Shown here: in pieces, positions 7,860 through 17,963 of the stretch
How the letters are laid out: the number at the start of each line of letters is the position of its first letter
Numbering within the stretch: the stretch's first letter is position 1
Assembly: GCA_903889815.1 (NCBI GenBank)
Contig: CAISYX010000336.1
Span: 1 to 34,580 of the forward strand
Origin: an uncultured Gammaproteobacteria bacterium
GTDB taxonomy: Bacteria > Pseudomonadota > Gammaproteobacteria > Pseudomonadales > Pseudohongiellaceae
Direction: 5' to 3'
DNA: 34,580 nt
Made by a program: the position numbers and the translations under genes
Notes under the pieces: model-generated
What the model was told of the DNA's origin: nothing
What the model saw: the letters and a program-made list of their open reading frames with translations, nothing else
The model's database searches: none

Positions 7860-10800
7860 TCAACAAAAATCACGCGACCGCACGGACATCTGCGCCAACC
7901 AGCCACTCAGGTCCACCAGCTCGGACGCAATCACATGCACCACCCCCTCGCTGATCTGCAGCGTACCCGCCACCCCCAGCAGGCGCGCCTCCCGCACCAT
8001 GCGTGGCTGCCGGGCCGAAAGCGCAGGCCACACCACCAGGTTCAGGAAGCCCGTCTCGTCCTCAAGCGTCACGAAGGTCACCCCCGATGCCGTCTGCGGC
8101 CGCTGCCGGGAGGTCACTATGCCCGCCACCTTTACCCGTGCGCCATTGGACAACTGCGCCAGGCTGTCGGCCGTGCGTACCCGGAAACCCTGCAGATGCT
8201 CGCGGAACAGCGCCAGCGGATGCCGGCGCAACGTCAGCCCGACGCTGTTGTAGTCGGCGATGATGTCCTGGGACTCCGAGGGCTTCGGCAGCAAGAGGGC
8301 CACCTGTGCTCCGGCGCCCGGCCAGGCCGCTTCCGGCGCCACCGCAGCCGCCGCTAACAGCGGCAGCTTTTCCTCATAGCCCGCCACGTCCCAGAAGGCC
8401 CGGTGCCGGTCACTGGCAAGCCCCCGCAGCGCATCGGCGGCCGCCAGACTCTCGCGGTCGCCGCGGTCGATGCCCGTGCGCTCCACCAGGGTCTGCACAC
8501 AGCGGAACGGGCCGCCCTCACGCGCCTCGCTCAGACGCCGCGCCCCTTCGGCGGACAGCCCCTTCACCAGGCACAGGCCAAGCTGCAGGGCCGGCGCGTC
8601 GCCAGCGCCACCCGCGAACACCAGCGTGCACTCCTGGGCACTGTGATTGACGTCCACCGGCAGCACCGTCACGCCGTGGCGCTGCACGTCCTGCACGAGT
8701 TGCGAAGCCGCATAGAAGCCCATCGGCTGGCTGTTGAGCAGGGCACAGGTGAAAGCCGCCGGGTAATGACACTTCAGCCAGGACGATACATAGGCCAGCA
8801 GGGCGAAACTGGCGGAGTGGGACTCGGGAAAGCCATAGTCAGCAAAGCCCTTGATCTGGCTGTAGATCTGCTCGGCAAACTGCTCGCTGTAGCCGCGCTC
8901 GCGCATGCCGGCCTTGAGCTTGTCCTGAAAGGGCTCCAGCCCGCCCTTCTTCTTCCAGGCCGCCATGGCCCGGCGCAGCTGATCCGCCTCGCCCCCGGTA
9001 AAGCCGGCCGCCACGATAGCCACCTTCATCACCTGCTCCTGGAAGATCGGCACGCCCAGCGTGCGCGCCAGCACCTCGCGGATGGCCTCGCTGGGATAGC
9101 TGACCGCCTCCCGGCCACTGCGCCGCGCCAGGTAAGGGTGCACCATGTTGCCCTGGATCGGTCCGGGCCGGACGATGGCGATCTGGATCACCAGATCATA
9201 GTAATTGCGCGGTTTGAGCCGCGGCAGCATGCTCATCTGGGCGCGGGACTCGATCTGGAACACCCCCACCGTGTCGGCCGCGCAGAGCATGTCGTAGACC
9301 TGCGGGTCTTCCACGGGAACGCCACTGAGTGTCAGCGGTGGCAGGGCTGCCCGCGCCGGGTACGTGTTGACCAGCGCAATGGCCTTGCGGATCGCGGTCA
9401 GCATCCCGAGCGCCAGCACATCCACCTTGAGCAGGCCCAGGGCCTCCAGGTCGTCCTTCTCCCACTGGATCACCGTGCGGTCCTGCATCGCGGCGTTCTC
9501 CACCGGCACCAGTTCGGACAGCGGGCCCTGGCTGATGATGAAGCCACCCACGTGCTGAGACAGGTGGCGGGGAAAGCCCAGCAGCGTGCGCACCAGCGTG
9601 ACCAACTGCTCCAGCCGCCCCGGCGGCAGCGCCAGGGCCTCCACTTCGGGCCCGGTGACGATCTCCTGCCCATACCAGTCCACCGACTTCGCCAGCACCT
9701 CCACCGCCGCTGCGCCAATGCCCAGCGCCCCCGCCACATCGCGGATGGCACTGCGCGCGCGGTAGCAGATCACCGTGGCGGCCAGCGCGGCACGCTCCCG
9801 CCCGTACTTGCGGTAGATGTACTGAATGACTTCCTCGCGCCGTTCATGCTCAAAGTCCACGTCAATGTCGGGCGGCTCATCCCGCTCCTTCGACAGGAAG
9901 CGTTCGAACAGCAGCTGCATGCGGGCCGGGTCGACGGCGGTGATGCCGAGGCAATAGCAGATCACCGAATTGGCCGCCGAACCGCGCCCCTGGCACAGAA
10001 TGCCCTGGCGGCGGGCGAACACCACGATGTCGTGGACGGTGAGGAAGAAGTGCTCGTAGCGCAGTTCCGCCACCAGCCCCAGCTCCTTCTCCAGAAGCGC
10101 AAGTACTCGCTCCGAGGGGCCTTCCGGCCAGCGCTCGGCCACCCCGCGCTCGGCAAGTGCACGCAGCCAGCTGCTGGCGGTGTGACCGGCCGGCACAAGT
10201 TCATGGGGGTATTCGTAGCGCAGCTCCGCCAGGGAGAACTCACAGCGCTGGGCGATGCGCACACTCTCTGCAAGCAGCTGCGGGGGATAGAGCTTGGCAA
10301 GGCGCGTGCGCTGCCGCAGGTGCTGCTCGTTGTTGGGCGCTGCGGCGAAACCAAGGGTCTCGAGGGTCCGCCCCAGCCGGATGGCCGTCAGAGTATCCAG
10401 CAGTGGCCGCCGCTCGGGCGCATGCATCAGCACGCCACCGCTGGCCACCAGGGGCAGCCCGAGCGTGGCGCCCAATGCCTGCAGCGAGGCCAGCCAGCGC
10501 CGGTCATTGCCCCGCAGCAGCAGCTCGACGGCAATCCACAGACGCTCCGGGAAACAGCCCTGCAGCCAGCGTCCGTCTTCCTCGCTGAGAGCGCCGCGCG
10601 CCGGTACCCACAGGGCGAGACACTCCTCCAGCGGCACTTCAGCCAGCAAGTCGCGATCCAGGTGATAGCTGCCCTTGGCCGCCCGCCGCCGGGCCTGGGT
10701 GATGAGATGGGATATCTGGCCATAGGCACGCCGGTTCGGGGCCAGCAGCACCACGCGCAGCCCGTCCTCCAGCAGGAAATCACTGCCGATCAGCAACTTC

Positions 10801-10985
10801 AGCCCGGTGTCGCGCGCCGCCAGGTGAGCACGCACAACGCCGCTCAGGGAGCATTCGTCGGTAAGCGCGAGGGCCGTATAGCCCAGCGCGTGGGCCTGCC
10901 GCACCAGCTCCTCGGGGAAAGAGGCGCCGTGCAGAAAGGTGAAATTGCTGAGGCAGTGCAGCTCAGCATAGGCAGGAGCGTTCAT
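7860..10985 (-). CDS. dnaE2: Error-prone DNA polymerase DnaE2 (ImuC)
   Basis: PHP start YAELHCLSNFTFLHGASFPEELV; PDIDVDFEHERREEVIQYIYRKYGR; GFADYGFPESHSASFALLAYVSSWLK. Confidence 0.97.
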   Translation of the reverse strand: MNAPAYAELHCLSNFTFLHGASFPEELVRQAHALGYTALALTDECSLSGVVRAHLAARDTGLKLLIGSDFLLEDGLRVVLLAPNRRAYGQISHLITQARRRAAKGSYHLDRDLLAEVPLEECLALWVPARGALSEEDGRWLQGCFPERLWIAVELLLRGNDRRWLASLQALGATLGLPLVASGGVLMHAPERRPLLDTLTAIRLGRTLETLGFAAAPNNEQHLRQRTRLAKLYPPQLLAESVRIAQRCEFSLAELRYEYPHELVPAGHTASSWLRALAERGVAERWPEGPSERVLALLEKELGLVAELRYEHFFLTVHDIVVFARRQGILCQGRGSAANSVICYCLGITAVDPARMQLLFERFLSKERDEPPDIDVDFEHERREEVIQYIYRKYGRERAALAATVICYRARSAIRDVAGALGIGAAAVEVLAKSVDWYGQEIVTGPEVEALALPPGRLEQLVTLVRTLLGFPRHLSQHVGGFIISQGPLSELVPVENAAMQDRTVIQWEKDDLEALGLLKVDVLALGMLTAIRKAIALVNTYPARAALPPLTLSGVPVEDPQVYDMLCAADTVGVFQIESRAQMSMLPRLKPRNYYDLVIQIAIVRPGPIQGNMVHPYLARRSGREAVSYPSEAIREVLARTLGVPIFQEQVMKVAIVAAGFTGGEADQLRRAMAAWKKKGGLEPFQDKLKAGMRERGYSEQFAEQIYSQIKGFADYGFPESHSASFALLAYVSSWLKCHYPAAFTCALLNSQPMGFYAASQLVQDVQRHGVTVLPVDVNHSAQECTLVFAGGAGDAPALQLGLCLVKGLSAEGARRLSEAREGGPFRCVQTLVERTGIDRGDRESLAAADALRGLASDRHRAFWDVAGYEEKLPLLAAAAVAPEAAWPGAGAQVALLLPKPSESQDIIADYNSVGLTLRRHPLALFREHLQGFRVRTADSLAQLSNGARVKVAGIVTSRQRPQTASGVTFVTLEDETGFLNLVVWPALSARQPRMVREARLLGVAGTLQISEGVVHVIASELVDLSGWLAQMSVRSRDFC

Positions 10986-11003
10986 TGGGGGGACACAAGA
11001 ATA

Positions 11004-11019
11004 CTGTTTTTATGTACAG
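11004..11019. promoter_or_regulatory. LexA box upstream of dnaE2
   Basis: CTGT-TTTTATGT-ACAG within aatactgtttttatgtacagtatt; extended flanks aatactg/cagtatt are perfectly palindromic. Confidence 0.93.
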
Positions 11020-11050
11020 TATTCTGTGCGCTCCCCCGGCGTCAAGTGGA

Positions 11051-12397
11051 TCAGAACTGATAAGTCATCTGGCTGTACCAGTACACGGTATCGCCACTGT
11101 CAGGGGCATTCGGGGCATCTTTCAGAAATTCACCCTTGAGCAGAAACGCTCCGCCCAGCTGCAACTGCATGCCGTCGATCAGCGTAATGACCATGCGCGT
11201 GTCAATGTGCTGGCCGGCATAGTCGCCCGAACGACCACTGCTGTCTCGCACCGCTGAGGCCGAGAAGGCATCGCGGTCTGCCGCCAGCCACATGGCTTTG
11301 TAGTTCACAAAACCCGAAACGCGAGGGCTGGCACGGTATTCCCAGCTCAGACCCGGTGCGAACAGATTGCTGCGGGTAAGGGGACCATAAATGCCGGTGC
11401 CACCGAAATCGCCCTGCAGTGGACCAAACAGACTGTCGAAACGATTGCTGTAAGCATCCAGCGGACTCTCGTCGCCCGAAGCATAGTCGAACGTGCCATA
11501 AACACGGGATGCCCACGCGTTCTCGAACTGGAAGCCGATACGACCGTGCAGCATGGAAGCACGGTGCTCCAGATCGCGCACATCGGCTGGCGCAGCGGAG
11601 CCGCGAACGGTGCCGTGCTGAAGCATGAGCTCCACTTCGTACAGCCACTGCCCGGGCGTGGCCGGTTTGACGATGCGCATCCCGGCCACATTGAAATTAC
11701 GATTGCGCGTGGCAAGGTCACGTTGATCGTCTTCCGTGAATCTGAACAGGAAGGCATCCATGTCGGGCAACGCTCCCGGGGCCGCATAGCTCAGACTGGC
11801 GCCAGTCAGACGTATGCCTGAGTACTGGCGGTCCAAGTCCTGTTTGTTGTCATCCAGATCGGCGAGTGTCGCAGGGAGCCTGTTCATCGGCATGACGGTG
11901 AAGGCCTGCACACGCCAGGCATTGTGGCGCCAGTCGCTGTGTACGCCGGTAAAGCTGTTCTTGGTGTTGGGGTAGACACTGCGTCCGATCTGACGGCGGC
12001 CGGCAATATCCAGGGTCATGCGACCGGCACGCACGGCAAGACTCTGGTTCTCGCCGCTGCTTTGTCGCCAGCCTGCGTAGGCCTGCAGTGGCTCCAGCGT
12101 ATTCACATCGTCGGTGCCAAGTGGCGATCCTGCATCATCCAGCCAGGCGCGGGCATCCTCCAGCTCAACTTCGCCAAACCAGTGCTCCCCGCTGGCTTTG
12201 GCGCTCAGCAACAACAGAGATACCAGCATCTGATCCGTGCCCGAAGTGCCCGGGCGGAATGAGTCCTCCTGATGCTCGAAACGCAATCGGTACGACCCAC
12301 TGACATCGATCAACGATTCTTCAGCCGCCATGAGCGCGGAGGGACCGCAGAGCAGGAAGATGCCTACCATACCAACAAGCAAGAATATTCGGATCAT
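11051..12397 (-). CDS. Alginate-export-type outer membrane beta-barrel protein
   Basis: Signal peptide MIRIFLLVGMVGIFLLCGPSALMAAEE then SGSYRLRFEHQEDSFRPGTSGTDQMLVSLLLLSAKA...; WLYEVELMLQHG; real ATG at 12397 (GTG/alternative starts upstream are artefacts). Confidence 0.8.
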   Translation of the reverse strand: MIRIFLLVGMVGIFLLCGPSALMAAEESLIDVSGSYRLRFEHQEDSFRPGTSGTDQMLVSLLLLSAKASGEHWFGEVELEDARAWLDDAGSPLGTDDVNTLEPLQAYAGWRQSSGENQSLAVRAGRMTLDIAGRRQIGRSVYPNTKNSFTGVHSDWRHNAWRVQAFTVMPMNRLPATLADLDDNKQDLDRQYSGIRLTGASLSYAAPGALPDMDAFLFRFTEDDQRDLATRNRNFNVAGMRIVKPATPGQWLYEVELMLQHGTVRGSAAPADVRDLEHRASMLHGRIGFQFENAWASRVYGTFDYASGDESPLDAYSNRFDSLFGPLQGDFGGTGIYGPLTRSNLFAPGLSWEYRASPRVSGFVNYKAMWLAADRDAFSASAVRDSSGRSGDYAGQHIDTRMVITLIDGMQLQLGGAFLLKGEFLKDAPNAPDSGDTVYWYSQMTYQF

Positions 12398-12550
12398 GCT
12401 GTGACCTGCCTTCATTTTATTTTGAGAAAGTGGAAAGGCTAACCAAAACAGGAGCCCGTGGCCATCTCTGAATGCTTCAGGATCCCTGCCGCAGCAAATT
12501 GTGCTGCAGAAATGGCGGCTGTCCCGCTGCGAGTGCCATAATGCCCGCCC

Positions 12551-14869
12551 ATGAAGCACAGCAATCGCAAGACACATCGCCCGCCTTCCTCCCTCCCCCG
12601 CGCCAGCCGTGGTTTTGCGTGGGTCTGGACCCTGCTGGGCCTGGCCACGCTGGGTTTCATCGCCTGGTGCATCAAGATCGACTACGAAGTGCGCCGCGAC
12701 TTCGAAGCGCTGCAGTGGGAACTGCCGGCACGCATCTATGCACGCCCGTTGGAGATCTATGCCGGCGCCCACGTCAGCGCGGCCCAGCTCACCGACCAGC
12801 TGCGCCGCCTGGGCTATCGCGAGACTCAGCAACTGCGCAGCCCCGGTGAATATCAAACCAGTGGCACCCGGGTCAGCTTGTGGACACGGGGTTTCGACTT
12901 CTGGGACGGCGCCGAGCCCAGCCTGTACGTCAACGTGGAGTTTTCCGGCAACCGCATCCGCGAGATGTGGGGCGATCAGGCCACCGGCATGGTGCCGCTG
13001 GTGCGCCTTGAGCCTGCGGAAATCGCCCTGATCAACCCCGGCAATGGCGAAGACCGCGTGCCCATCAGCCTGGAAGACGTGCCGCCCGACCTGGTGGAAG
13101 CCATCATCGCCGTGGAAGACCAGCGCTTCTACACCCACTTCGGTGTTGACCCGATCGGCATTCTGCGAGCACTGGTGGCCAATGTGCGCGCTGGCGGGAT
13201 CGTGCAGGGTGGCAGCACACTGACCCAGCAACTGGTGAAGAACCTTTACCTGAACCGCGAACAGACCCTGCGCCGCAAGGCCGAAGAGGCCCTGATGGCG
13301 CTGGCGCTGGAGCTGCACTTCAGCAAGGACGAGATACTCACTGCCTATCTCAACGAAGTCTTCCTCGGTCAGCAGGGCAACCGCGCCATCCACGGCTTCG
13401 CGCTGGCGGCCGAGTTCTACTTCAGCCGCAGCCTGGATGAGCTGTCCCTTGACGAACTGGCCCTGCTGGCCGGCCTGCCCCGGGGCGCGTCCTACTACAA
13501 CCCGACGCGCTTCCCGGAGCGCGCCGTCGAGCGCCGCAACGTGGTGCTGGCCCGCATGTTGTCCCAGAGCTATATCAGCGCGCCCGACTACGAGGATGCC
13601 CGCAACGCCGAACTGCGCGTGAACGCCCGGGCGCCGCGCCAGAGCGCCGGCTACCCGGCCTTCATGGATCTGGTGCGCAATGACCTGGCCCGTGACTACG
13701 ACGCCGAGGCCCTGCGCACTGAAGGCCTGCGCATCTTCACCACCCTGGACCTGCACGTGCAGAGCACCATGGAAGAGGCCTTGGAAGACGCCGTGCAAGC
13801 CGTGGAGCGCCCGGTCAGTGAGGGCAAACTGGAAGCGGCCGCGGTGATCACCGATGCCGTGACCGGCGAAGTGCGGGCGGTGGCCGGTGGCAAGCAGCGC
13901 GGCTATGCGGGCTTCAACCGGGCGCTCAATGCGGTGCGCCCCATTGGCTCGCTGGTGAAACCGGCGGTGTATCTGGCGGCGCTGGAGTCCGGCCAGTTCA
14001 CGCTGGCCTCGGTATTGTCAGACCGCCCCGTCACCCTGCAGACCAGGGGTTCGCCCGCCTGGTCTCCCAGCAATTACGACGACAAGATTTTCGGCGACGT
14101 CTATCTGCACGACGCCCTCGAACGCTCCATGAACCTGGCGACCGTCGATCTGGGCATGCAGGTGGGACTGGACAAGGTGGGTGAAATGCTCACGCGCCTG
14201 GGGTTTACCCGCGAGGTGCCACAATTCCCGTCCGTGCTGCTGGGCTCGGTGGACATGGCGCCCGTGGAAGTCGCCCAGTTTTACCAGACATTGGCCAGCA
14301 ACGGTTTCCGCTCGCCACTGCGCACCGTCGAGGCCGTGACCACATCGCTCGGAGAGCCGCTGGAACGCTACGGCATCGAGACGGCACAGGTGGTGGACCC
14401 GGCCTCCATGTACCTGCTGGAGTATGCCCTGCAGGGCGTCTTCCAGCGTGGCACGGCCCAGACCGCCAGCAACCGTCTGAGCAACAGCCTGCCCCTGGCC
14501 GGCAAGACCGGCACCACGAATGATCTGCGGGACAGCTGGTTCGCCGGCTATGGCGAAGACCTGGTGGGCGTGGTCTGGCTGGGCAATGACGACAATTCCG
14601 ACACCGGACTGACCGGTGCCACCGGCGCGCTGCGTGTCTGGACAGAAATCATGAGCCGCCTGGACATCCAGCCGCGCCTGACCATTCCACCATCCAACGT
14701 CGTCTGGCAGAGCGTAGCGCTTGGCCCCGTGCGCGATGCCACGCTGCGCGACTGTCGCCTGACCACGTCTCTGCCCTTTCTCCCCGGCCGCCTGCCGGAC
14801 CCGGCGCTCAACTGCGAGGACGACGAGTCCTTGATGGAACGCCTCTTCGATCGCTTCAGGGACTTCTGA
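12551..14869 (+). CDS. mrcB: Penicillin-binding protein 1B (bifunctional transglycosylase/transpeptidase)
   Basis: AIIAVEDQRFYTHFGVDPIGILRA, GGSTLTQQLVKNLYL, RPIGSLVKPAVYLAAL, LAGKTGTTNDLRDSWF. Confidence 0.95.
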   Translation: MKHSNRKTHRPPSSLPRASRGFAWVWTLLGLATLGFIAWCIKIDYEVRRDFEALQWELPARIYARPLEIYAGAHVSAAQLTDQLRRLGYRETQQLRSPGEYQTSGTRVSLWTRGFDFWDGAEPSLYVNVEFSGNRIREMWGDQATGMVPLVRLEPAEIALINPGNGEDRVPISLEDVPPDLVEAIIAVEDQRFYTHFGVDPIGILRALVANVRAGGIVQGGSTLTQQLVKNLYLNREQTLRRKAEEALMALALELHFSKDEILTAYLNEVFLGQQGNRAIHGFALAAEFYFSRSLDELSLDELALLAGLPRGASYYNPTRFPERAVERRNVVLARMLSQSYISAPDYEDARNAELRVNARAPRQSAGYPAFMDLVRNDLARDYDAEALRTEGLRIFTTLDLHVQSTMEEALEDAVQAVERPVSEGKLEAAAVITDAVTGEVRAVAGGKQRGYAGFNRALNAVRPIGSLVKPAVYLAALESGQFTLASVLSDRPVTLQTRGSPAWSPSNYDDKIFGDVYLHDALERSMNLATVDLGMQVGLDKVGEMLTRLGFTREVPQFPSVLLGSVDMAPVEVAQFYQTLASNGFRSPLRTVEAVTTSLGEPLERYGIETAQVVDPASMYLLEYALQGVFQRGTAQTASNRLSNSLPLAGKTGTTNDLRDSWFAGYGEDLVGVVWLGNDDNSDTGLTGATGALRVWTEIMSRLDIQPRLTIPPSNVVWQSVALGPVRDATLRDCRLTTSLPFLPGRLPDPALNCEDDESLMERLFDRFRDF

Positions 14870-14871
14870 CC

Positions 14872-15423
14872 ATGCACACACGCCTGCTTCCTGTTCTTTG
14901 CTTCAGCCTGCTGAGCGCCTGCGCCGGCCTCGACGGAGGACGTGGCATTCCCGCGCCTGTGGAAGACCGCACCGGCCAGCCCGCTCAGTCACTGCCTGCA
15001 AGCCCGCCGCCCCCGGCCAGTGTGCCTGCCCGGACGAATCCCGCCCGCACCGTGGTGCCAGGCATTGACGATCTGCCGCCGCGCAACGTGACACCCGGCA
15101 TTCCCAGTCCGGCGCCCGCACCGGTGCCTGTAACGCCCGCCCCGACGGTGCCCGCCATGCCGTCGACGCCCTCGGAAGCCCTGCTGCTGGAAGTGGATGC
15201 CGCACTGGCCAATGGCGACCTGGAACGGGCCGCCGCCGTGGCAGAACGCGCCGTGCGCATCGCCCCGCGCGATGCGCAGTTATGGTACCGGCTGGCCAGC
15301 ATCCGCGCCCAGCAGGGACGCACTGACGAGGCCGTCGGGATTGCCCGCCGCGCCCTTAGCTTCGCCGCGCCCGACAGCGCGGTGGCTCAGGAGATCAGCG
15401 TTTTTCTACGCGCACTGGAATAA
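14872..15423 (+). CDS. lpoP: TPR lipoprotein, probable PBP1b activator LpoP
   Basis: Lipobox LLSACAG, long Pro/Ala linker, C-terminal TPR-like helices (LANGDLERAAAVAERAVRIAPRDAQLWYRLASIRAQQGRTDEAVGIARRAL), 2 nt after mrcB. Confidence 0.7.
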   Translation: MHTRLLPVLCFSLLSACAGLDGGRGIPAPVEDRTGQPAQSLPASPPPPASVPARTNPARTVVPGIDDLPPRNVTPGIPSPAPAPVPVTPAPTVPAMPSTPSEALLLEVDAALANGDLERAAAVAERAVRIAPRDAQLWYRLASIRAQQGRTDEAVGIARRALSFAAPDSAVAQEISVFLRALE

Positions 15424-15468
15424 GCGTGACACAACAGAGCCTTCCCTCGTTCAAGGAGTCACGACGTC

Positions 15469-17592
15469 ATGAGCAGCACGCAAATCGAAGGTCACAAATG
15501 GCGCTTCTTCCGCTCTGGCGGCTTTGATCAGGTGGCACTGAGCAGCGGCGACGACCTGCGCAATCTGGCGCAACTGGACCCCAAACTGTGGACGGTGCTC
15601 AACTGCCCCACCACCGGGCTGGAGTTTGATGGCAGAACAGCGGCATTGCTGGACAGCGACGGCGACGGGCAGATCCGCGTGCCCGAGATTCTGGCGGCCG
15701 TGCAGTGGGCGTGTTCCCGTGTCGTGGATGCCGACCTGTACTTCGAGGAACCAGGCCTGCCGCTGGACGCCATCGTGGACAATGACGCGGAAGGCGCCGC
15801 ATTGAAACAGACGGCATCGCGCATCCTCAGTTACCTGAACAAAGACCCCCGGAGCGTGCTGCAGGTCAGCGATTTTGCCGACATGAGTGCCCTGTTCGCG
15901 CCAGGCAATCTGAATGGAGACGGCATTGTCACCGCCGCGCTGAGCAGTGACCCTGAGGTGCAGACACTGCTGGGCGAGATCATCGCCACTCAGGGGCCTG
16001 CAGCCGACCGCAGCGGCACGGACGGCGTCAGTACCGATACACTGGCCGCGTTCTTTGCCCAGGCCGCCAGCGTGGTGGCCTGGCATGAAGCGGGCGCCGC
16101 CGATGCTGCCAGCATCCTCCCGCTGGGCGACAGCACGGCCGCGGCGGCCCAGGTGTTCCAGCAGCTGCGCGCCAAGGTGGACGATTATTTCATGCGCTGT
16201 CAGCTGGCCGCGTTCGACACCCGCGCCAGCGAGGTGCTGAACCCGGCACCGGCCGTTTACAGCGCGCTGGCCACCCGCGTCATCGCCAGTGATGATGCCG
16301 ATGTCGCCGCACTGCCCCTTGCGGCCATTGCCGCCGAAAAGGTGCTGCCGCTGCGCGACGGACTCAACCCCGCCTGGGCCGCCGCCGTGCAGGCGCTGCA
16401 CAGCACCGTCATCGTCCCCTTGCTCGGCAAACGCGACAGCCTGAGTGCCACAGACTGGCAAGCCATCAGCGAGCAGCTCTCTGCCTGGCTCGCCTGGCAG
16501 TCAGCCCGCCCTGCTACTGACGTGCATGGGCTGGGTGTGGAGCGCCTGCGGGAGATTCTTGCCAGCACCGGGCAGCAGCAAGTCGCGGCGCTGATCGCTG
16601 ACGACCTCACCGCCACCGGTTTCGTCACCCATGTGGAAGGCGTTGAGCGCCTGGTCCGCTTCCAGCGCGACCTGGTCACCCTGCTGCAGAATTTCGTCAC
16701 GCTCAGTGATTTCTACCGCGGGCAGAAAAAGGCCATCTTCCAGGTGGGCACCTTGTATCTGAACCAGCGCAGCTGCGAGCTGGTGCTGCGGGTGAATGAC
16801 ATGGCCCGCCACGTCACCATGGCACCCTTCAGCGGCTGCTACCTGGTGTACTGCCAGTGCGAGCGCAAGGGCGAGGCGCCCATGGCCATCGTGGCGGCCT
16901 TGACGGGCGGGAATGTGGACGAGCTGATGGTGGCCGGCCGCAACGGCATCTTCTATGACCGCAAGGGCCGCGACTGGCGGGCCACAGTCACCAAGGTGGT
17001 CGAGCAGCACGTCAGTCTGCGGCAGGCGTTCTGGTCGCCCTATCGCCGCATTGCCAGCTTTGTGGAAACCCAGCTGCGCAATTTTGCAGCGTCCCGCGAC
17101 AAGGACATCGAGGCCAAAACCACCACCGGCGTCAGCGTCAGTGCGCCTGCTCCCGGCGTGCCGGCCTTCGACATCGCCAAGTTCGCCGGTATCTTCGCCG
17201 CCTTCGGGCTGGCGGCAGGCGCTCTCGGCACGGCATTGGCCGCCGTGATGAGCAGCCTGTTCTCTCTGGCCTGGTGGCAGATGCCGCTGGTGGTGGCCGC
17301 CGTGGCCCTGGTGATTTCCGGACCGGCCATGACCATGGCGTATATGACCCTGCGACGCCGCAATCTGGGGCCGCTGCTGGATGCCAATAGCTGGGCCGTG
17401 AACACCCGCGCGCGGATCAATGCGCCTTTCGGCGCCTCGATGACCGGCGTGGCCAGCCTGCCTGCTGGAGCCAGTCGTTCACTGCGTGATCCCTTTGCCG
17501 AGAAGAAGCGCCCGTGGAAGCTCTGGCTGGTGCTGCTCGTCATTGCGCTGGCCCTGGTGGCCGCCTGGCAGCTGGGCTTCCTGCCCCTGTAA
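15469..17592 (+). CDS. Large membrane protein with N-terminal EF-hand-like calcium loop
   Basis: LLDSDGDGQIRVPEIL fits DxDxDGxIxxxE; C-terminal TM helices (IFAAFGLAAGALGTALAAVM, MPLVVAAVALVISGPAMTMAYM, LWLVLLVIALALVAAWQL). Confidence 0.75.
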   Translation: MSSTQIEGHKWRFFRSGGFDQVALSSGDDLRNLAQLDPKLWTVLNCPTTGLEFDGRTAALLDSDGDGQIRVPEILAAVQWACSRVVDADLYFEEPGLPLDAIVDNDAEGAALKQTASRILSYLNKDPRSVLQVSDFADMSALFAPGNLNGDGIVTAALSSDPEVQTLLGEIIATQGPAADRSGTDGVSTDTLAAFFAQAASVVAWHEAGAADAASILPLGDSTAAAAQVFQQLRAKVDDYFMRCQLAAFDTRASEVLNPAPAVYSALATRVIASDDADVAALPLAAIAAEKVLPLRDGLNPAWAAAVQALHSTVIVPLLGKRDSLSATDWQAISEQLSAWLAWQSARPATDVHGLGVERLREILASTGQQQVAALIADDLTATGFVTHVEGVERLVRFQRDLVTLLQNFVTLSDFYRGQKKAIFQVGTLYLNQRSCELVLRVNDMARHVTMAPFSGCYLVYCQCERKGEAPMAIVAALTGGNVDELMVAGRNGIFYDRKGRDWRATVTKVVEQHVSLRQAFWSPYRRIASFVETQLRNFAASRDKDIEAKTTTGVSVSAPAPGVPAFDIAKFAGIFAAFGLAAGALGTALAAVMSSLFSLAWWQMPLVVAAVALVISGPAMTMAYMTLRRRNLGPLLDANSWAVNTRARINAPFGASMTGVASLPAGASRSLRDPFAEKKRPWKLWLVLLVIALALVAAWQLGFLPL

Positions 17593-17613
17593 TGCGGACG
17601 CCCGGCGGGCGTC

Positions 17614-17961
17614 CTAGAGAAGCCCAATGCCGAAGCGCCGCAGCAACAGCGCCCACAGCACGAAAAGAATCACGGTCAGCACGGCGCTGGCCCCCAGCGC
17701 CAGCCAGAAGCCCAGGCTGCGGTGCAGCCAGGGGAAGAGCAGGAACATCGGCAGGGTCGGAATCACGTACCAGAAGGTGTACCAGGCGTGATTCGAGATC
17801 TGTTCGACGGACTGCTTCTCCACCTGCATCCAGATCAGCACCAGAAAACTCACCAGCGGCAGCGCCGCAATCAACGCCCCCAGCTGGGCGTTGCGGCGGG
17901 CGATCTCGGACACCACCACCACCACGACCGCGGTGATCAGATACTTCATTGCCAGAAACAT
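17614..17961 (-). CDS. DUF3147 family membrane protein
   Basis: MFLAMKYLITAVVVVVVSEIARRNAQLGALIAALPLVSFLVLIWM...HAWYTFWYVIPTLPMFLLFPWLHR; GAGGAG upstream of ATG at 17961. Confidence 0.85.
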   Translation of the reverse strand: MFLAMKYLITAVVVVVVSEIARRNAQLGALIAALPLVSFLVLIWMQVEKQSVEQISNHAWYTFWYVIPTLPMFLLFPWLHRSLGFWLALGASAVLTVILFVLWALLLRRFGIGLL

Positions 17962-17963
17962 GG

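Noticed and set aside
8403-11060. 885-aa plus-strand ORF antisense to dnaE2
   Set aside because: High-GC mirror ORF; translation is low-complexity His/Gln/Arg-rich and spans the LexA box, whereas the minus strand encodes full DnaE2.
12398-13798. N-terminal extension of minus ORF 11051-13798 across mrcB
   Set aside because: True start is ATG at 12397 with a clean signal peptide; upstream part is antisense to mrcB.
14940-15170. Repeated Pro/Ala-rich segments in the lipoprotein gene as a DNA repeat
   Set aside because: Low-complexity linker expected between lipid anchor and TPR domain; no exact nucleotide repeat unit found.
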